Part shown: positions 27,312 through 34,937 of the stretch, in pieces | Layout: each line of letters begins with the position of its first letter | How positions within the stretch are numbered: the first letter of the stretch is position 1 | Assembly: GCA_910583615.1 (NCBI GenBank) | Contig: CAJTXP010000025.1 | Span: 1-55,188, forward strand | Length of the DNA: 55,188 nt | Reading direction: 5' to 3' | Source of the DNA: an uncultured Lachnospiraceae bacterium | GTDB lineage: Bacteria > Bacillota > Clostridia > Lachnospirales > Lachnospiraceae | The notes under the pieces: model-generated | Databases searched by the model: none | What the model saw: only the letters and a program-made list of their open reading frames with translations | What the model was told of the DNA's origin: nothing | Position numbers and translations under genes: made by a program

Positions 27312-27743
27312 TTATGCATAAGGGAATTCCATTTTATCCTTTGCATAATGGAATGACACACATACCACCTGCTTCTGTTGATCTCTAATCTTTAACTTCA
27401 CATAAATCAGTCTGCCATTTACGTCCTTTCCGAACACAAATAATATCGGCGGATTTACATCATCTTTATCGATTTTTGTTTCTGAATATTCTTCAACTTT
27501 CAATTCTTTTAATCGATTAACAACATCTTCCGCATCATAATCAAGATCTAACAATGTATATGGTGTCGAAAACTTCTGACCATCCCCTTGCTTTTTCTTA
27601 CGAACAAGGTTCAAATCGGTATTTATATCAAAGTCATCGCTCTCAAGTAATTTATGCAACTCATCCAAGAAAGCTACTACTTCTCTCTTTTTCGATTGAT
27701 AACTAAGGAATATGCCAATCACCTCCAATGCATCCACTATCAA
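27312..27743 (-). CDS. MqsR-like type II toxin
   Basis: Up to 143 residues. The C-terminal half has the pattern of MqsR/RelE-fold mRNA interferases: ILFVFGKDVNGRLIYVKLKI, then VVCVSFHYA and a final FPYA. The central TPYTLLDLDYDAEDVVNRL is also typical of Gram-positive MqsR relatives. The start is unclear. The predicted transcript begins near 27742, GGAGG lies at 27722-27726, and at 8-nt spacing the codon is ATA (27711-27713) rather than ATG. In-frame alternatives are TTG 27743, GTG 27737, TTG 27728 and GTG 27722. Given coordinates are the widest option. Toxin-first order matches mqsRA. Confidence 0.75.
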   Translation of the reverse strand: MIVDALEVIGIFLSYQSKKREVVAFLDELHKLLESDDFDINTDLNLVRKKKQGDGQKFSTPYTLLDLDYDAEDVVNRLKELKVEEYSETKIDKDDVNPPILFVFGKDVNGRLIYVKLKIRDQQKQVVCVSFHYAKDKMEFPYA

Positions 27744-27777
27744 TTGATAGTGTACACCTCAATTGAGCGTTTGTCAA
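27735..27777 (-). promoter_or_regulatory. Autoregulated toxin-antitoxin promoter
   Basis: TTGACA (27772-27777), a 17-nt spacer and TACACT (27749-27754) on the minus strand. CTCAATTGAG (27758-27767) fills the spacer. The perfect 18-bp palindrome CACTATCAATTGATAGTG (27735-27752) covers the end of the -10 and the start site. Both share TCAATTGA, with centres 19 bp apart. This is the expected layout for repression by the HTH antitoxin. Confidence 0.85.
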
Positions 27778-27812
27778 TACTTGTATGTAGGATATCTACC
27801 TCGCAAGGAGAG

Positions 27813-27832
27813 TTATGCCGAGCTCGGCATAA
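27813..27832. repeat. Perfect 20-bp palindrome
   Basis: TTATGCCGAGCTCGGCATAA is fully self-complementary and includes the stop codon of the preceding fragment. With no loop it is a dyad site rather than a hairpin terminator, possibly a recombinase or repressor target. Confidence 0.8.
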
Positions 27833-28142
27833 TTACTATTTCAGAGTCTTCAGTATAGTTGATGTCAATTCTGTAATCGCTGTCCTTATATTCAATATCC
27901 AGACGGTAATCGCCTATCTGTAGTGTCGTACCATTGTCTATCGGATAGAATGTCCTGTCTTTTGGTCGGGGCTTTTGGTGATATGGACGCTGGTCTGGCT
28001 GACTTCATCATAGCCAAAATTCATGATGGTTCCCCCTCGGCTGCTGTTGTCCGGGTTTTTGCCTATATCATACAAATCTAAGGGATTGAAGAAGAACATG
28101 GGGAGATTGAAACCGGGCAGACTGAATAAAGATAGTGCATTA
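27813..28142 (-). pseudogene. Frameshifted fragment of a mobile-element protein
   Basis: Two frames join to one product: FSLPGFNLPMFFFNPLDLYD then NFGYDEVSQTSVHITKSPDQ in one, DRTFYPIDNGTTLQIGDYR and DIEYKDSDYRIDINYTEDSE in the other. The switch lies at an AAAA run near 27960; one extra A would restore the frame. The amino end is also cut (a stop precedes it at ~28145). I do not recognise the family. It sits directly after a TnpV terminator, so it is likely cargo of the same element. Confidence 0.55.
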
Positions 28143-28146
28143 ACTT

Positions 28147-28183
28147 AAAATGACCAGCCACTTATATTCTGGCTGGCCATTTT
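28147..28183. terminator. Terminator after the TnpV tail
   Basis: A 14-bp stem (28147-28160 with 28170-28183; AAAATGACCAGCCA against TGGCTGGCCATTTT) with one mismatch and a 9-nt loop. A and T runs at both ends would work on either strand. It follows the TnpV stop by 10 nt. Confidence 0.85.
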
Positions 28184-28192
28184 ATACCCTGA

Positions 28193-28366
28193 TTACATGG
28201 TATAGATAAGTTCGCTATTTATGATTTCTTCTACCCGGTTGCGGATATTGTTCATCCGGCCTACCCATTCAAGCTGGTTTTGAGTTTTCAGTTCCTTGGT
28301 CACTCCCTCGGCGGCTTTCATCTGCTCGATGATTAAGTCCAGCCGCTCCTCCGGCAGCTTCAAGTG
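28193..28366 (-). pseudogene. tnpV: TnpV C-terminal remnant
   Basis: An open frame of ~57 codons without a start, reading KLPEERLDLIIEQMKAAEGV and QLEWVGRMNNIRNRVEEI before its stop. This is the conserved carboxy half of transposon-encoded TnpV (normally ~120 residues). A TGA interrupts the frame just upstream, marking the break. TnpV accompanies Tn4451-like and related elements of Clostridia; no recombinase is left here. Confidence 0.8.
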
Positions 28367-28440
28367 TCATATATGAATTCTTACCAGAAAGGAGCTATTT
28401 TTTACCAGAAACACAAACTTTTTTACACTACCTTTCCAGA

Positions 28441-28474
28441 AAAGCTGAAACTACGTCTCTGCAGTTTCAGCTTT
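28441..28474. terminator. Terminator downstream of the Rpn-like pseudogene
   Basis: A perfect 12-bp stem, AAAGCTGAAACT (28441-28452) with AGTTTCAGCTTT (28463-28474), and a 10-nt loop. It is placed to end minus-strand transcription from the pseudogene at 28532. Confidence 0.75.
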
Positions 28475-28531
28475 CTCTTCAGCTCTTTTTCTTCAATACT
28501 CTGTGCCAGAAAGGAATGTTTCTTGACGAAG

Positions 28532-29278
28532 TTAGAAATCTTCCTCCAAATATATTTCTGCCTCTTTAGCAGTGAATTTATAGTTTTCTATGAGTATTTC
28601 CTTGATTTTCTTATTACCTGCGCCTAATCCCGAAAACTTTTTACGGAACTTATAATATTTCTCTGGATCTCGTTTTGAACTTTAGACTTAACAATCCGAT
28701 CAATCTCCGGTTCCATGATTTCCAACAATGCTTTACACATATCATCATCTCCTCTCAATTCTTCTATTACCTGTTTATTGGCCCTGACGCTTACCTCCAG
28801 TACGGAATCCGCAAGCTCTCTGTCAAATTTTTGTGTTAAGCTGCCGATTCTTTCCAGCAGTTCCTTCATTTCCTGCTTCTGCACTTTGTCTGACAATGCA
28901 CTAAGCCATGTGTGGCTTTTCCAGTTCAGCTCTTTTCCTACAATGATCTGTGTCGGAAACAATACGGTATCCAAAATATAATAAATGCCTGCATAAGGAT
29001 TCGTCATTTTTACATGATGCTCTTCAAAATACCGAAACAGTCCTTCCGGCTTTGCGTGACGAACCATGGTCACAGTGATATCATCCGCGTTCCTTTCATC
29101 CACATATTGGCCGGAAGCCTTGTACAGACATCCGTACGCCGCTGCTTTATAGAAATTCCCGTGGTTTCGTGTTCAAATTATATTCTTTCTCATAGATGAG
29201 GTCTTTTCTGTTTTCTCCAAATTCCAGATCCATTGCCGCCACAAAGCCGGGATGCCACTGGATTTTTATTTCTTCCAT
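28532..29278 (-). pseudogene. Decayed PD-(D/E)XK (Rpn-like) nuclease/transposase-type gene
   Basis: Begins at ATG 29278 with MEEIKIQWHPGFVAAMDLEF and YEKEYNLNTKP. It then jumps into another frame with FYKAAAYGCLYKASGQYVDE, so the conserved nuclease core (typically EIDLLVIK and EYKSP) is missing, presumably by an internal deletion near 29110-29165. The long remaining frame (28624-29103) carries NPYAGIYYILDTVLFPTQII. A further one-base loss near 28626 cuts off the tail GAGNKKIKEILIENYKFTAK, which resumes in another frame to 28532. The family is common in Lachnospiraceae. It cannot make a working enzyme. Confidence 0.7.
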
Positions 29279-29460
29279 TCGTCAGTCCTCTTCCTGTTTA
29301 CTTTCATTATAGCAGTTTTTCTTTTTTTTACAACAGCCATAAGATGGACATCTCATCCTTTTTTGTTACAGCAATACTCAATTATCAAAGTTCCTGTTCT
29401 TGTCATCACCTCAAAAATATAATATAATTCAGGAAATTCAATCATCCAGGAGGCGATACA

Positions 29461-29961
29461 GTGAACACATTACCCCCAGAAGACATGAGCAAAGCATATC
29501 TTGAACATTCCATGGTGATTCATAACTTTGTCATCAAAATAGGAAACCAAATCAAAGACAGCCTGTGTCGCGTATTTGGCAACAGTGTACAATATCAATG
29601 GCGTGAAAACGACGATAAGACTGTTATACCTGATGTATCTATCATCTGTAATATGCGTGACAGAAAAAATGTATCCTTTACTGGTATTCCCCGTTTTGTC
29701 ATGGAAGTATTATCTGATTCTACTGAATTCTATGACAGAAATGAAAAAATGCAAATATATTGTAAAGTGGGTGTTTCTGAATACTGGATCGTCGACTGGC
29801 GCAAAAAACAGGTTGAAATTTATCTGTTTGATTGGAAAGAAGATGATACCCCCTACTCATATCTTTATAAAACAATCACCGAGGATAACAAGGATGAACT
29901 TCAAATTGTTATGTTCCCACATTTTAAGATCACATTTGATGAATTATTTGATATCGAATAA
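29461..29961 (+). CDS. Uma2 family (DUF820) putative endonuclease
   Basis: A 166-residue PD-(D/E)XK-fold protein. The core is visible as VIPDVSIIC, PRFVMEVLSDST then DRNEKMQIYCKVGVSEYWIV, with the Asp, Glu and Lys positions of the nuclease site. GTG at 29461 has AGGAGG 7 nt upstream. It stands alone between mobile debris and the beta-glucoside genes and has its own terminator. The function of the family is poorly known; often found near mobile DNA. Confidence 0.88.
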   Translation: MNTLPPEDMSKAYLEHSMVIHNFVIKIGNQIKDSLCRVFGNSVQYQWRENDDKTVIPDVSIICNMRDRKNVSFTGIPRFVMEVLSDSTEFYDRNEKMQIYCKVGVSEYWIVDWRKKQVEIYLFDWKEDDTPYSYLYKTITEDNKDELQIVMFPHFKITFDELFDIE

Positions 29962-29992
29962 ACAGCAGCCCTTCTAACGAAGGGCTGCTGTT
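29961..29992 (+). terminator. Terminator of the Uma2 gene
   Basis: A perfect 14-bp stem, AACAGCAGCCCTTC with GAAGGGCTGCTGTT, and a TAAC loop. It starts at the last base of the stop codon. Confidence 0.9.
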
Positions 29993-30110
29993 ATCTGCCA
30001 TAATTTCAATGGGTTATGCATGAAACGACATTTCTGTCCCTTTTGGGGAACATTTATCCCAAGATACGCTCCTGCCCCTTTTCCGCCTTTTTATCATTCA
30101 CATCTGTTTA

Positions 30111-31544
30111 TTACAGTTCTTCTCCATTGGAGGCGATGACTTTTTTATACCAGTCAAAAGAATGCTTCTTATACCGCTTTCCGCTTCCGGAGCCGTCGTC
30201 ATTTTTATCCACATAGATGAACCCATACCGTTTGCGCAGCTCTCCCGTGGTAAAGGACACCAGATCAATGCACCCCCAGGGGGTATAGCCCATCAGGTCC
30301 ACGCCGTCCTCCTCCACAGCCTTTTTCATCTCCTCGATATGCGCTTTCAGATATGCGATCCGCGCCGGGTCCTGGCAGGTGCCGTCCGCCCTCAGCTCGT
30401 CAATGGCTCCGAAACCGTTTTCCACGATGAACAGCGGCTTCTCATAGCGCTCATACAGGATATTCAGCGCATAGCGCAGGCCCTCCGGGTCAATGGTCCA
30501 TCCCCATTCCGTCGCCTTGGCGTAGGGATTTTCCACCGTGTACGGGCTGCTGGCTTCCACCCTTTCCGATACGTCCACATAAGACTGGGAATCGACCGCA
30601 TTGGACATATAGTAGGAAAATCCGACATAGTCCACGGTGCCCTCCGCCAGGATCTTCTCATCCTCCGGCTCCATCCGGATCTCATAGCCCTTCCGCTCCA
30701 GCAGCTTTTTCGCGTAAGCCGGATAATGTCCCCGGCAGTGGATATCAGAGAAGAAATAACGCATGTGCATTTCCCGCACCGACAGCACCATATCCGCCGG
30801 ACGGCAGGAAAACGGATAGATGGGCACCATGGAAATCATGCAACCGATCTGGAAATCCGGATTGATCTCATGCCCCAGCTTCACCGCGCGGGCGGACGCC
30901 ACCAGCTCATGATGCGCCGCCTGATACATGGCCTGCTCCGGTTTCTCATATCGAGAAAAAATCACGCCGGAATTGGTCCATCCGTAAATGTCGTTCTTAT
31001 AGTTCATCTGGTTGTTAATCTCATTGAAGGTCATCCAATATTTCACTTTATCTTTATACCGTTTGAAGCAGACCTCTGCAAACCGCACAAAGAGATCAAT
31101 GACCCTGCGGTTCATCCAGCCGCCGTACGCCTTCGCCAGATGCAGCGGCATCTCGAAATGACTTAAAGTAATCACCGGCTCGATGTTGTATTTCAGCAGC
31201 TCGTCAAACATGTCGTCATAGAACTTCAGCCCTTCTTCATTGGGTTCTGCTTCATCACCTTTTGGGAAAATCCGCGTCCAGGCGATGCTGGTCCGGAAGC
31301 ATTTGAAACCCATCTCGGCAAACAGCGCAATATCTTCTTTGTAATGATGGTAAAAGTCAATGGCGTCGTGGTTCGGATAGTTCTCACCCTCCAGCACTGT
31401 CTCCGTGATCCGGCGGGGAACGCCATGGGCGCCGGCGGTCAGCACGTCGCATACATTCGGCCCCTTGCCGCCGCAGTTCCAGCCTCCTTCCAGCTGATGG
31501 GCAGCCACCGCGCCGCCCCAGAGAAAATTCTTCGGTAAACTCAT
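30111..31544 (-). CDS. bglA: GH1 6-phospho-beta-glucosidase
   Basis: A 477-residue cytoplasmic enzyme that hydrolyses the phosphorylated beta-glucosides delivered by the PTS. GH1 signatures are FLWGGAVAAHQLEGGW at the start, acid/base Glu in WMTFNEINNQ (~175), and nucleophile Glu in LFIVENGFGAID (~375). The C-terminal LRKRYGFIYVD with SGKRYKKHSFDWYKKVI is typical of the phospho-glycoside subfamily. AAGGAGG is 6 nt before ATG. It is the last gene of the licT-bglP-bglA cluster. Confidence 0.95.
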   Translation of the reverse strand: MSLPKNFLWGGAVAAHQLEGGWNCGGKGPNVCDVLTAGAHGVPRRITETVLEGENYPNHDAIDFYHHYKEDIALFAEMGFKCFRTSIAWTRIFPKGDEAEPNEEGLKFYDDMFDELLKYNIEPVITLSHFEMPLHLAKAYGGWMNRRVIDLFVRFAEVCFKRYKDKVKYWMTFNEINNQMNYKNDIYGWTNSGVIFSRYEKPEQAMYQAAHHELVASARAVKLGHEINPDFQIGCMISMVPIYPFSCRPADMVLSVREMHMRYFFSDIHCRGHYPAYAKKLLERKGYEIRMEPEDEKILAEGTVDYVGFSYYMSNAVDSQSYVDVSERVEASSPYTVENPYAKATEWGWTIDPEGLRYALNILYERYEKPLFIVENGFGAIDELRADGTCQDPARIAYLKAHIEEMKKAVEEDGVDLMGYTPWGCIDLVSFTTGELRKRYGFIYVDKNDDGSGSGKRYKKHSFDWYKKVIASNGEEL

Positions 31545-31634
31545 ATGAAACCTCCTTTTGAACTACTGCGTCTGCCCTTTTCCTTTTCCATCCCCGGGGC
31601 ATCCGGGCATGGTCCGGACAGACGCTGTCCTGGT

Positions 31635-33530
31635 CTATCGTGTTACAGTCAAAAGATGCGCTCCCACAGCCGCTGTTCCGGAGGTCCGGTCCGCCGTAAT
31701 CTGCGCAAAATCATCCGCATTGCTGACGATCACCGGCGTGATCGTGTCAAAACCTTCCTCCGCAATGGCATCCAGGTCAAATTCGATGAGCAGTTCTCCT
31801 TTTTTGATCCGGTCCCCTGCCTTTACTTTTGCGTTGAAATATTTTCCCTCCAGGGATACGGTCTCCAGTCCGATATGGATCAGCATCTCCACATCCCCCT
31901 TCACAAGGCCGATGGCATGTTTCGTCTCAAATACCATGGATACCTCGCCGTCAAAGGGCGCGTACAGCTTTCCTTCTGAAGGGATGACCGCCACGCCTTT
32001 GCCCAGGATCTCCCCGGAGAACGTAGGGTCGCCCACCTCTTTCAGCGGCTTCAGTTCGCCGTTCAGTGGACAGAAGATATCCTCGCTGCCTGCAGCAAAA
32101 GCCTCTGTCTTCTCCGGCGCCCCGCTCGTTTCCCCTGCGTTATCCTCCGGCACATGCTCCGGCTCCTTCTCGTCGCAGCCGATGACCTGGACCAGAAGGA
32201 CAGTAACGACAATGGTCGCCGCCACGCCGATCATCATACCGGTAAACGACGAAGGGTTTTCGCCTATGGCATTTACCGTGGTCAAAAGGCCCGGAAGCCC
32301 GGCGTATACGTAGTATGCCGTGTTGAAAAAGCTGATAATGACGGCTCCCACAGCTCCTCCGATACAGCCTGCAATAAACGGCTTTTTCAGGCGCAGGGTA
32401 ACACCGTAGATGGCCGGCTCCGTGATACCGAAGATACCGGTCAGTCCCGCGGAAAACGCCACATTTTTAATATCGCTCTTCTTCGTCTTGATGAATACGC
32501 CCAGGCAGGCCGCCGCCTGCGCCACAACCGCACAGGTCTGAAACGCCTGGAAAGTGTCACAGCCATTGTTGGCAAAATTTGCCATTACCATGGGGGTAAC
32601 GCCCCAGTGAACGCCGAAAATGACGAATACCTGCCAGATTCCGCCTACGATCACCGCCGCCAGTACCGGAACGGTGTTCACAAGTGTATTATACCCAAAA
32701 GCAATGGCATTTGCCAGTCCGTCCGAAACCGGTCCGATGATCAGGATCGTGGCAGGCACCATGACGATGGCACAGATAAAGGGAACGACCAGCGCTTTCA
32801 CCACATCCGGCACATGTTTTTCCAGAAAATGCTCCAGATACGACAGAATCAGCACCAGGAACAGCGGCGGCAGAACGGTGGACGTATAGGTGGTCTGCGC
32901 CATGTCAAACAGCAGGAATTTCACCGTTTCCCCGTCTGCGATGCGGGCCGCGATCTCGCCCCAGCTGCTGTTGACCAGCGCCATACAGCACCACATGGCG
33001 ATGAACGTATTGCATTTAAAATGTTTGGAAGCCGTAACGGCGATGAGTACCGGCAGGAACGTAAACGGCGTCCATGAGATAAAGCTCAATACTTCGTACG
33101 TACCGGTCTGTGCAAATGCCGGAGCAAAAAGGTTAATGAGAATCAGCGCGCCCTGTACCAGCCCGGCAGCCGCCAGCACATAGACAAACGGCGCGAATAC
33201 CGCGGACATGGTGGCGATCACCCGGTTTGCCAGGCTCTGTTTGATCTCCGGCTGAGCGCTCTCGTCCAGATCCAGAAGCTGGATCAGTTCATTGTATACA
33301 TCCTTTGCATGCGTCCCAATGACGATCTGATACTGTCCGCCCTTTTCCACCACCTGAATGACGGCGGGCATACCGGAGATCTGCTTTGTGACCTCCGCAG
33401 ACGGCGACTCCTTCAGCACCAGACGCAGTCTGGTGGCGCAGTGCGCCGCGCTGACAATGTTGGATTCTCCCACCGCGTCTTTAATGCCGCGGGCAAGTTT
33501 TCCATAATCTCTTACTTTTCCCTGTGCCAT
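31635..33530 (-). CDS. bglP: PTS beta-glucoside transporter subunit EIIBCA
   Basis: A 631-residue fused PTS permease that imports and phosphorylates beta-glucosides. EIIB is at ~1-90 with the phospho-Cys in AAHCATRLRLVLKE. EIIC is at ~105-455 with about ten helices and the GITEPAIYGVTLRLKKPF loop. EIIA is at ~495-625 with FSGEILGKGVAVIPSEGKLY and the phospho-His in EMLIHIGLETV. GAGGAGG is ~9 nt before the ATG. It follows a RAT/terminator leader and a tandem repeat. A 90-nt spacer without clear feature separates it from bglA. Confidence 0.95.
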   Translation of the reverse strand: MAQGKVRDYGKLARGIKDAVGESNIVSAAHCATRLRLVLKESPSAEVTKQISGMPAVIQVVEKGGQYQIVIGTHAKDVYNELIQLLDLDESAQPEIKQSLANRVIATMSAVFAPFVYVLAAAGLVQGALILINLFAPAFAQTGTYEVLSFISWTPFTFLPVLIAVTASKHFKCNTFIAMWCCMALVNSSWGEIAARIADGETVKFLLFDMAQTTYTSTVLPPLFLVLILSYLEHFLEKHVPDVVKALVVPFICAIVMVPATILIIGPVSDGLANAIAFGYNTLVNTVPVLAAVIVGGIWQVFVIFGVHWGVTPMVMANFANNGCDTFQAFQTCAVVAQAAACLGVFIKTKKSDIKNVAFSAGLTGIFGITEPAIYGVTLRLKKPFIAGCIGGAVGAVIISFFNTAYYVYAGLPGLLTTVNAIGENPSSFTGMMIGVAATIVVTVLLVQVIGCDEKEPEHVPEDNAGETSGAPEKTEAFAAGSEDIFCPLNGELKPLKEVGDPTFSGEILGKGVAVIPSEGKLYAPFDGEVSMVFETKHAIGLVKGDVEMLIHIGLETVSLEGKYFNAKVKAGDRIKKGELLIEFDLDAIAEEGFDTITPVIVSNADDFAQITADRTSGTAAVGAHLLTVTR

Positions 33531-33604
33531 ACACTTTTCCTCCTCGTGAGACAGTTATCGTTTCTTTGTTTTCGAAAGCTGCGCAGCCTGTTCGAATCTA
33601 TCTA

Positions 33605-33691
33605 TGCTTTCAGACGGATCGCTCCGCCAAAACAGCCGGTTCCAACACCTTGCTTTCAGGCGGATCATTCCATCAAAACAGCCGGTTCCAA
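33605..33691. repeat. 46-bp-period tandem repeat in bglP leader
   Basis: Two 41-nt copies (33605-33645 and 33651-33691) begin TGCTTTCAG and end AAAACAGCCGGTTCCAA, with only a few substitutions between. They lie between the attenuator terminator and the bglP ribosome site. On the minus strand each contains GGAACCGG, the half-site also seen at the sucrose promoter. Confidence 0.85.
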
Positions 33692-33788
33692 AAGAAAACC
33701 CGAATGCGCTCTTAAAAGGCGGCACAGTCCTGCTGCGCAGCTTCTAAAAGACACATTCGGGTTTTGCCTGCCATACAGTTACAAGCCC
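33691..33788 (-). promoter_or_regulatory. RAT antiterminator and attenuator upstream of bglP
   Basis: On the minus strand, 33759-33788 matches the ribonucleic antiterminator target of BglG/LicT proteins (GGGCTTGTAACTG then GCAGGCAAAACCC). Its 3' end is the 5' arm of a terminator whose arms are AAAACCCGAATG and CATTCGGGTTTT (33754-33765, 33695-33706). Binding of active LicT to the RAT would prevent that stem and allow bglP transcription. Confidence 0.9.
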
Positions 33789-33810
33789 TCTCTGTGCGGT
33801 CCTGTGAATT

Positions 33811-34644
33811 TTACAAATTTGTCGTAACGCGGACGATATGTACTGTGAGAAACGTGATTTCCTCCGCGCTCAGCGAACAGTGAAACTGTTGTTCCAGATA
33901 GGTTTTGATCTTTTCCGCGCACCGGAACTGTTTCGGATTTTTCACCCGCATAAGCTCATACATCTCATCCGGGCCTCCGCCCATGAGCTTCCCGTCCAGC
34001 GCCCGCTGTGCAAAAAACAGAAGGTGGGTGGTAAACCGCTGGTAATCCAGGGATTCCTCGTCAAATTCCACATGAAACGCGTAACGGACGATATTCAGAG
34101 AATTCTGGATGATCTCCGTCATCTGCTGGGTATAGTTCATGTTGCAGTCATACTCCGCATTGACCAGATGCAGTGCGATAGAACCTGCTTCATCCCTCGG
34201 AAACTCAATCCCCATGGTCTTCTGAATCCGGCGGAGGGCGTACAGTCCGATTTCATACTCTGCCGGATACAGCTTGCTGGTCTCCCACTGAAGCGCATTG
34301 CGGAACGTTATCCCCTGCTTCATACGTTCGATGGCAAAGCTGATATGGTCCGTAAACGTAATGTATACATTTTTGTTCAGCTTCTTCTTCAGCACCTCCC
34401 GCGCATGGTCAATAATCTGCGCGGAGAGTTCAATGACTTCCACATCCACTTCCAGAAACAGCTGCTTCAGCTTTTCCGTGGACGCCCCGGTATCCATCCG
34501 GAAGATCTTGTCGATCTTCTTTTTATCCACCGGCTCTCCCGCCTTTGCCTGCCATCCCAAACCCCGGCCCACCAGAAGCACCTCGCGGCCCCGCTCGTCC
34601 AGAGAACTCACGATATTATTATTGAGAACTTTATAAACCACCAT
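33811..34644 (-). CDS. licT: BglG/LicT family transcriptional antiterminator
   Basis: A 277-residue RNA-binding antiterminator. The CAT RNA-binding domain (~1-55) reads YKVLNNNIVSSLDERGREVL and LVGRGLGWQ. PRD1 (~65-170) has HAREVLKKKLN and DHISFAIERM. PRD2 (~175-277) has DEAGSIALHLVNAE and SAEEITFLTVHIVRV. PTS phosphorylation of PRD histidines controls such proteins. ATG at 34644 follows AAAGGGGG by 10 nt; upstream in-frame codons lie inside the attenuator. It should act on the RATs before itself and bglP. Confidence 0.94.
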   Translation of the reverse strand: MVVYKVLNNNIVSSLDERGREVLLVGRGLGWQAKAGEPVDKKKIDKIFRMDTGASTEKLKQLFLEVDVEVIELSAQIIDHAREVLKKKLNKNVYITFTDHISFAIERMKQGITFRNALQWETSKLYPAEYEIGLYALRRIQKTMGIEFPRDEAGSIALHLVNAEYDCNMNYTQQMTEIIQNSLNIVRYAFHVEFDEESLDYQRFTTHLLFFAQRALDGKLMGGGPDEMYELMRVKNPKQFRCAEKIKTYLEQQFHCSLSAEEITFLTVHIVRVTTNL

Positions 34645-34674
34645 AACACCGCATCCCCCTTTGATTCCAGGCAT

Positions 34675-34753
34675 AAAAAAACACCAAACACAGGTCTCCT
34701 CACAACGCGGACTGCCTGACGTTTGGTATTGCCTGATTGAACAGTAACAAGCC
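34675..34753 (-). promoter_or_regulatory. RAT antiterminator and terminator in the licT leader
   Basis: On the minus strand, 34725-34753 reads GGCTTGTTACTG then TCAGGCAATACC, a good RAT. It overlaps a terminator with arms ACCAAACGTCAGG (34715-34727) and CCTGTGTTTGGTGT (34681-34694), ending in seven T (34675-34681). LicT thus controls its own transcription. Confidence 0.9.
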
Positions 34754-34784
34754 AAAAAACGAACTTCTGTATTTCACTGCAGAC

Positions 34785-34813
34785 ATCATAACAATTCATC
34801 TACCAAATGTCAA
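34785..34813 (-). promoter_or_regulatory. licT-bglPA promoter
   Basis: TTGACA (34808-34813), a 17-nt spacer and TATGAT (34785-34790) on the minus strand, a near-perfect vegetative promoter. The start site falls ~25 nt before the RAT, as expected for control by antitermination rather than initiation. Confidence 0.9.
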
Positions 34814-34937
34814 TATATTAGATTGATTATCGTCATTCTGCATTATTTTTCGCAGGATACACATCGAAATATTATGCAGTATAGATAAATATTCTGCAGA
34901 CGCTTCTGTATATGCACCTGCAGAATATGCCGTTCCC

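Noticed and set aside
28364..28627. 87-codon plus-strand frame between the TnpV tail and the Rpn-like pseudogene
   Set aside because: It reads through a terminator stem and the antisense of the pseudogene tail; low-complexity Phe/Ser content.
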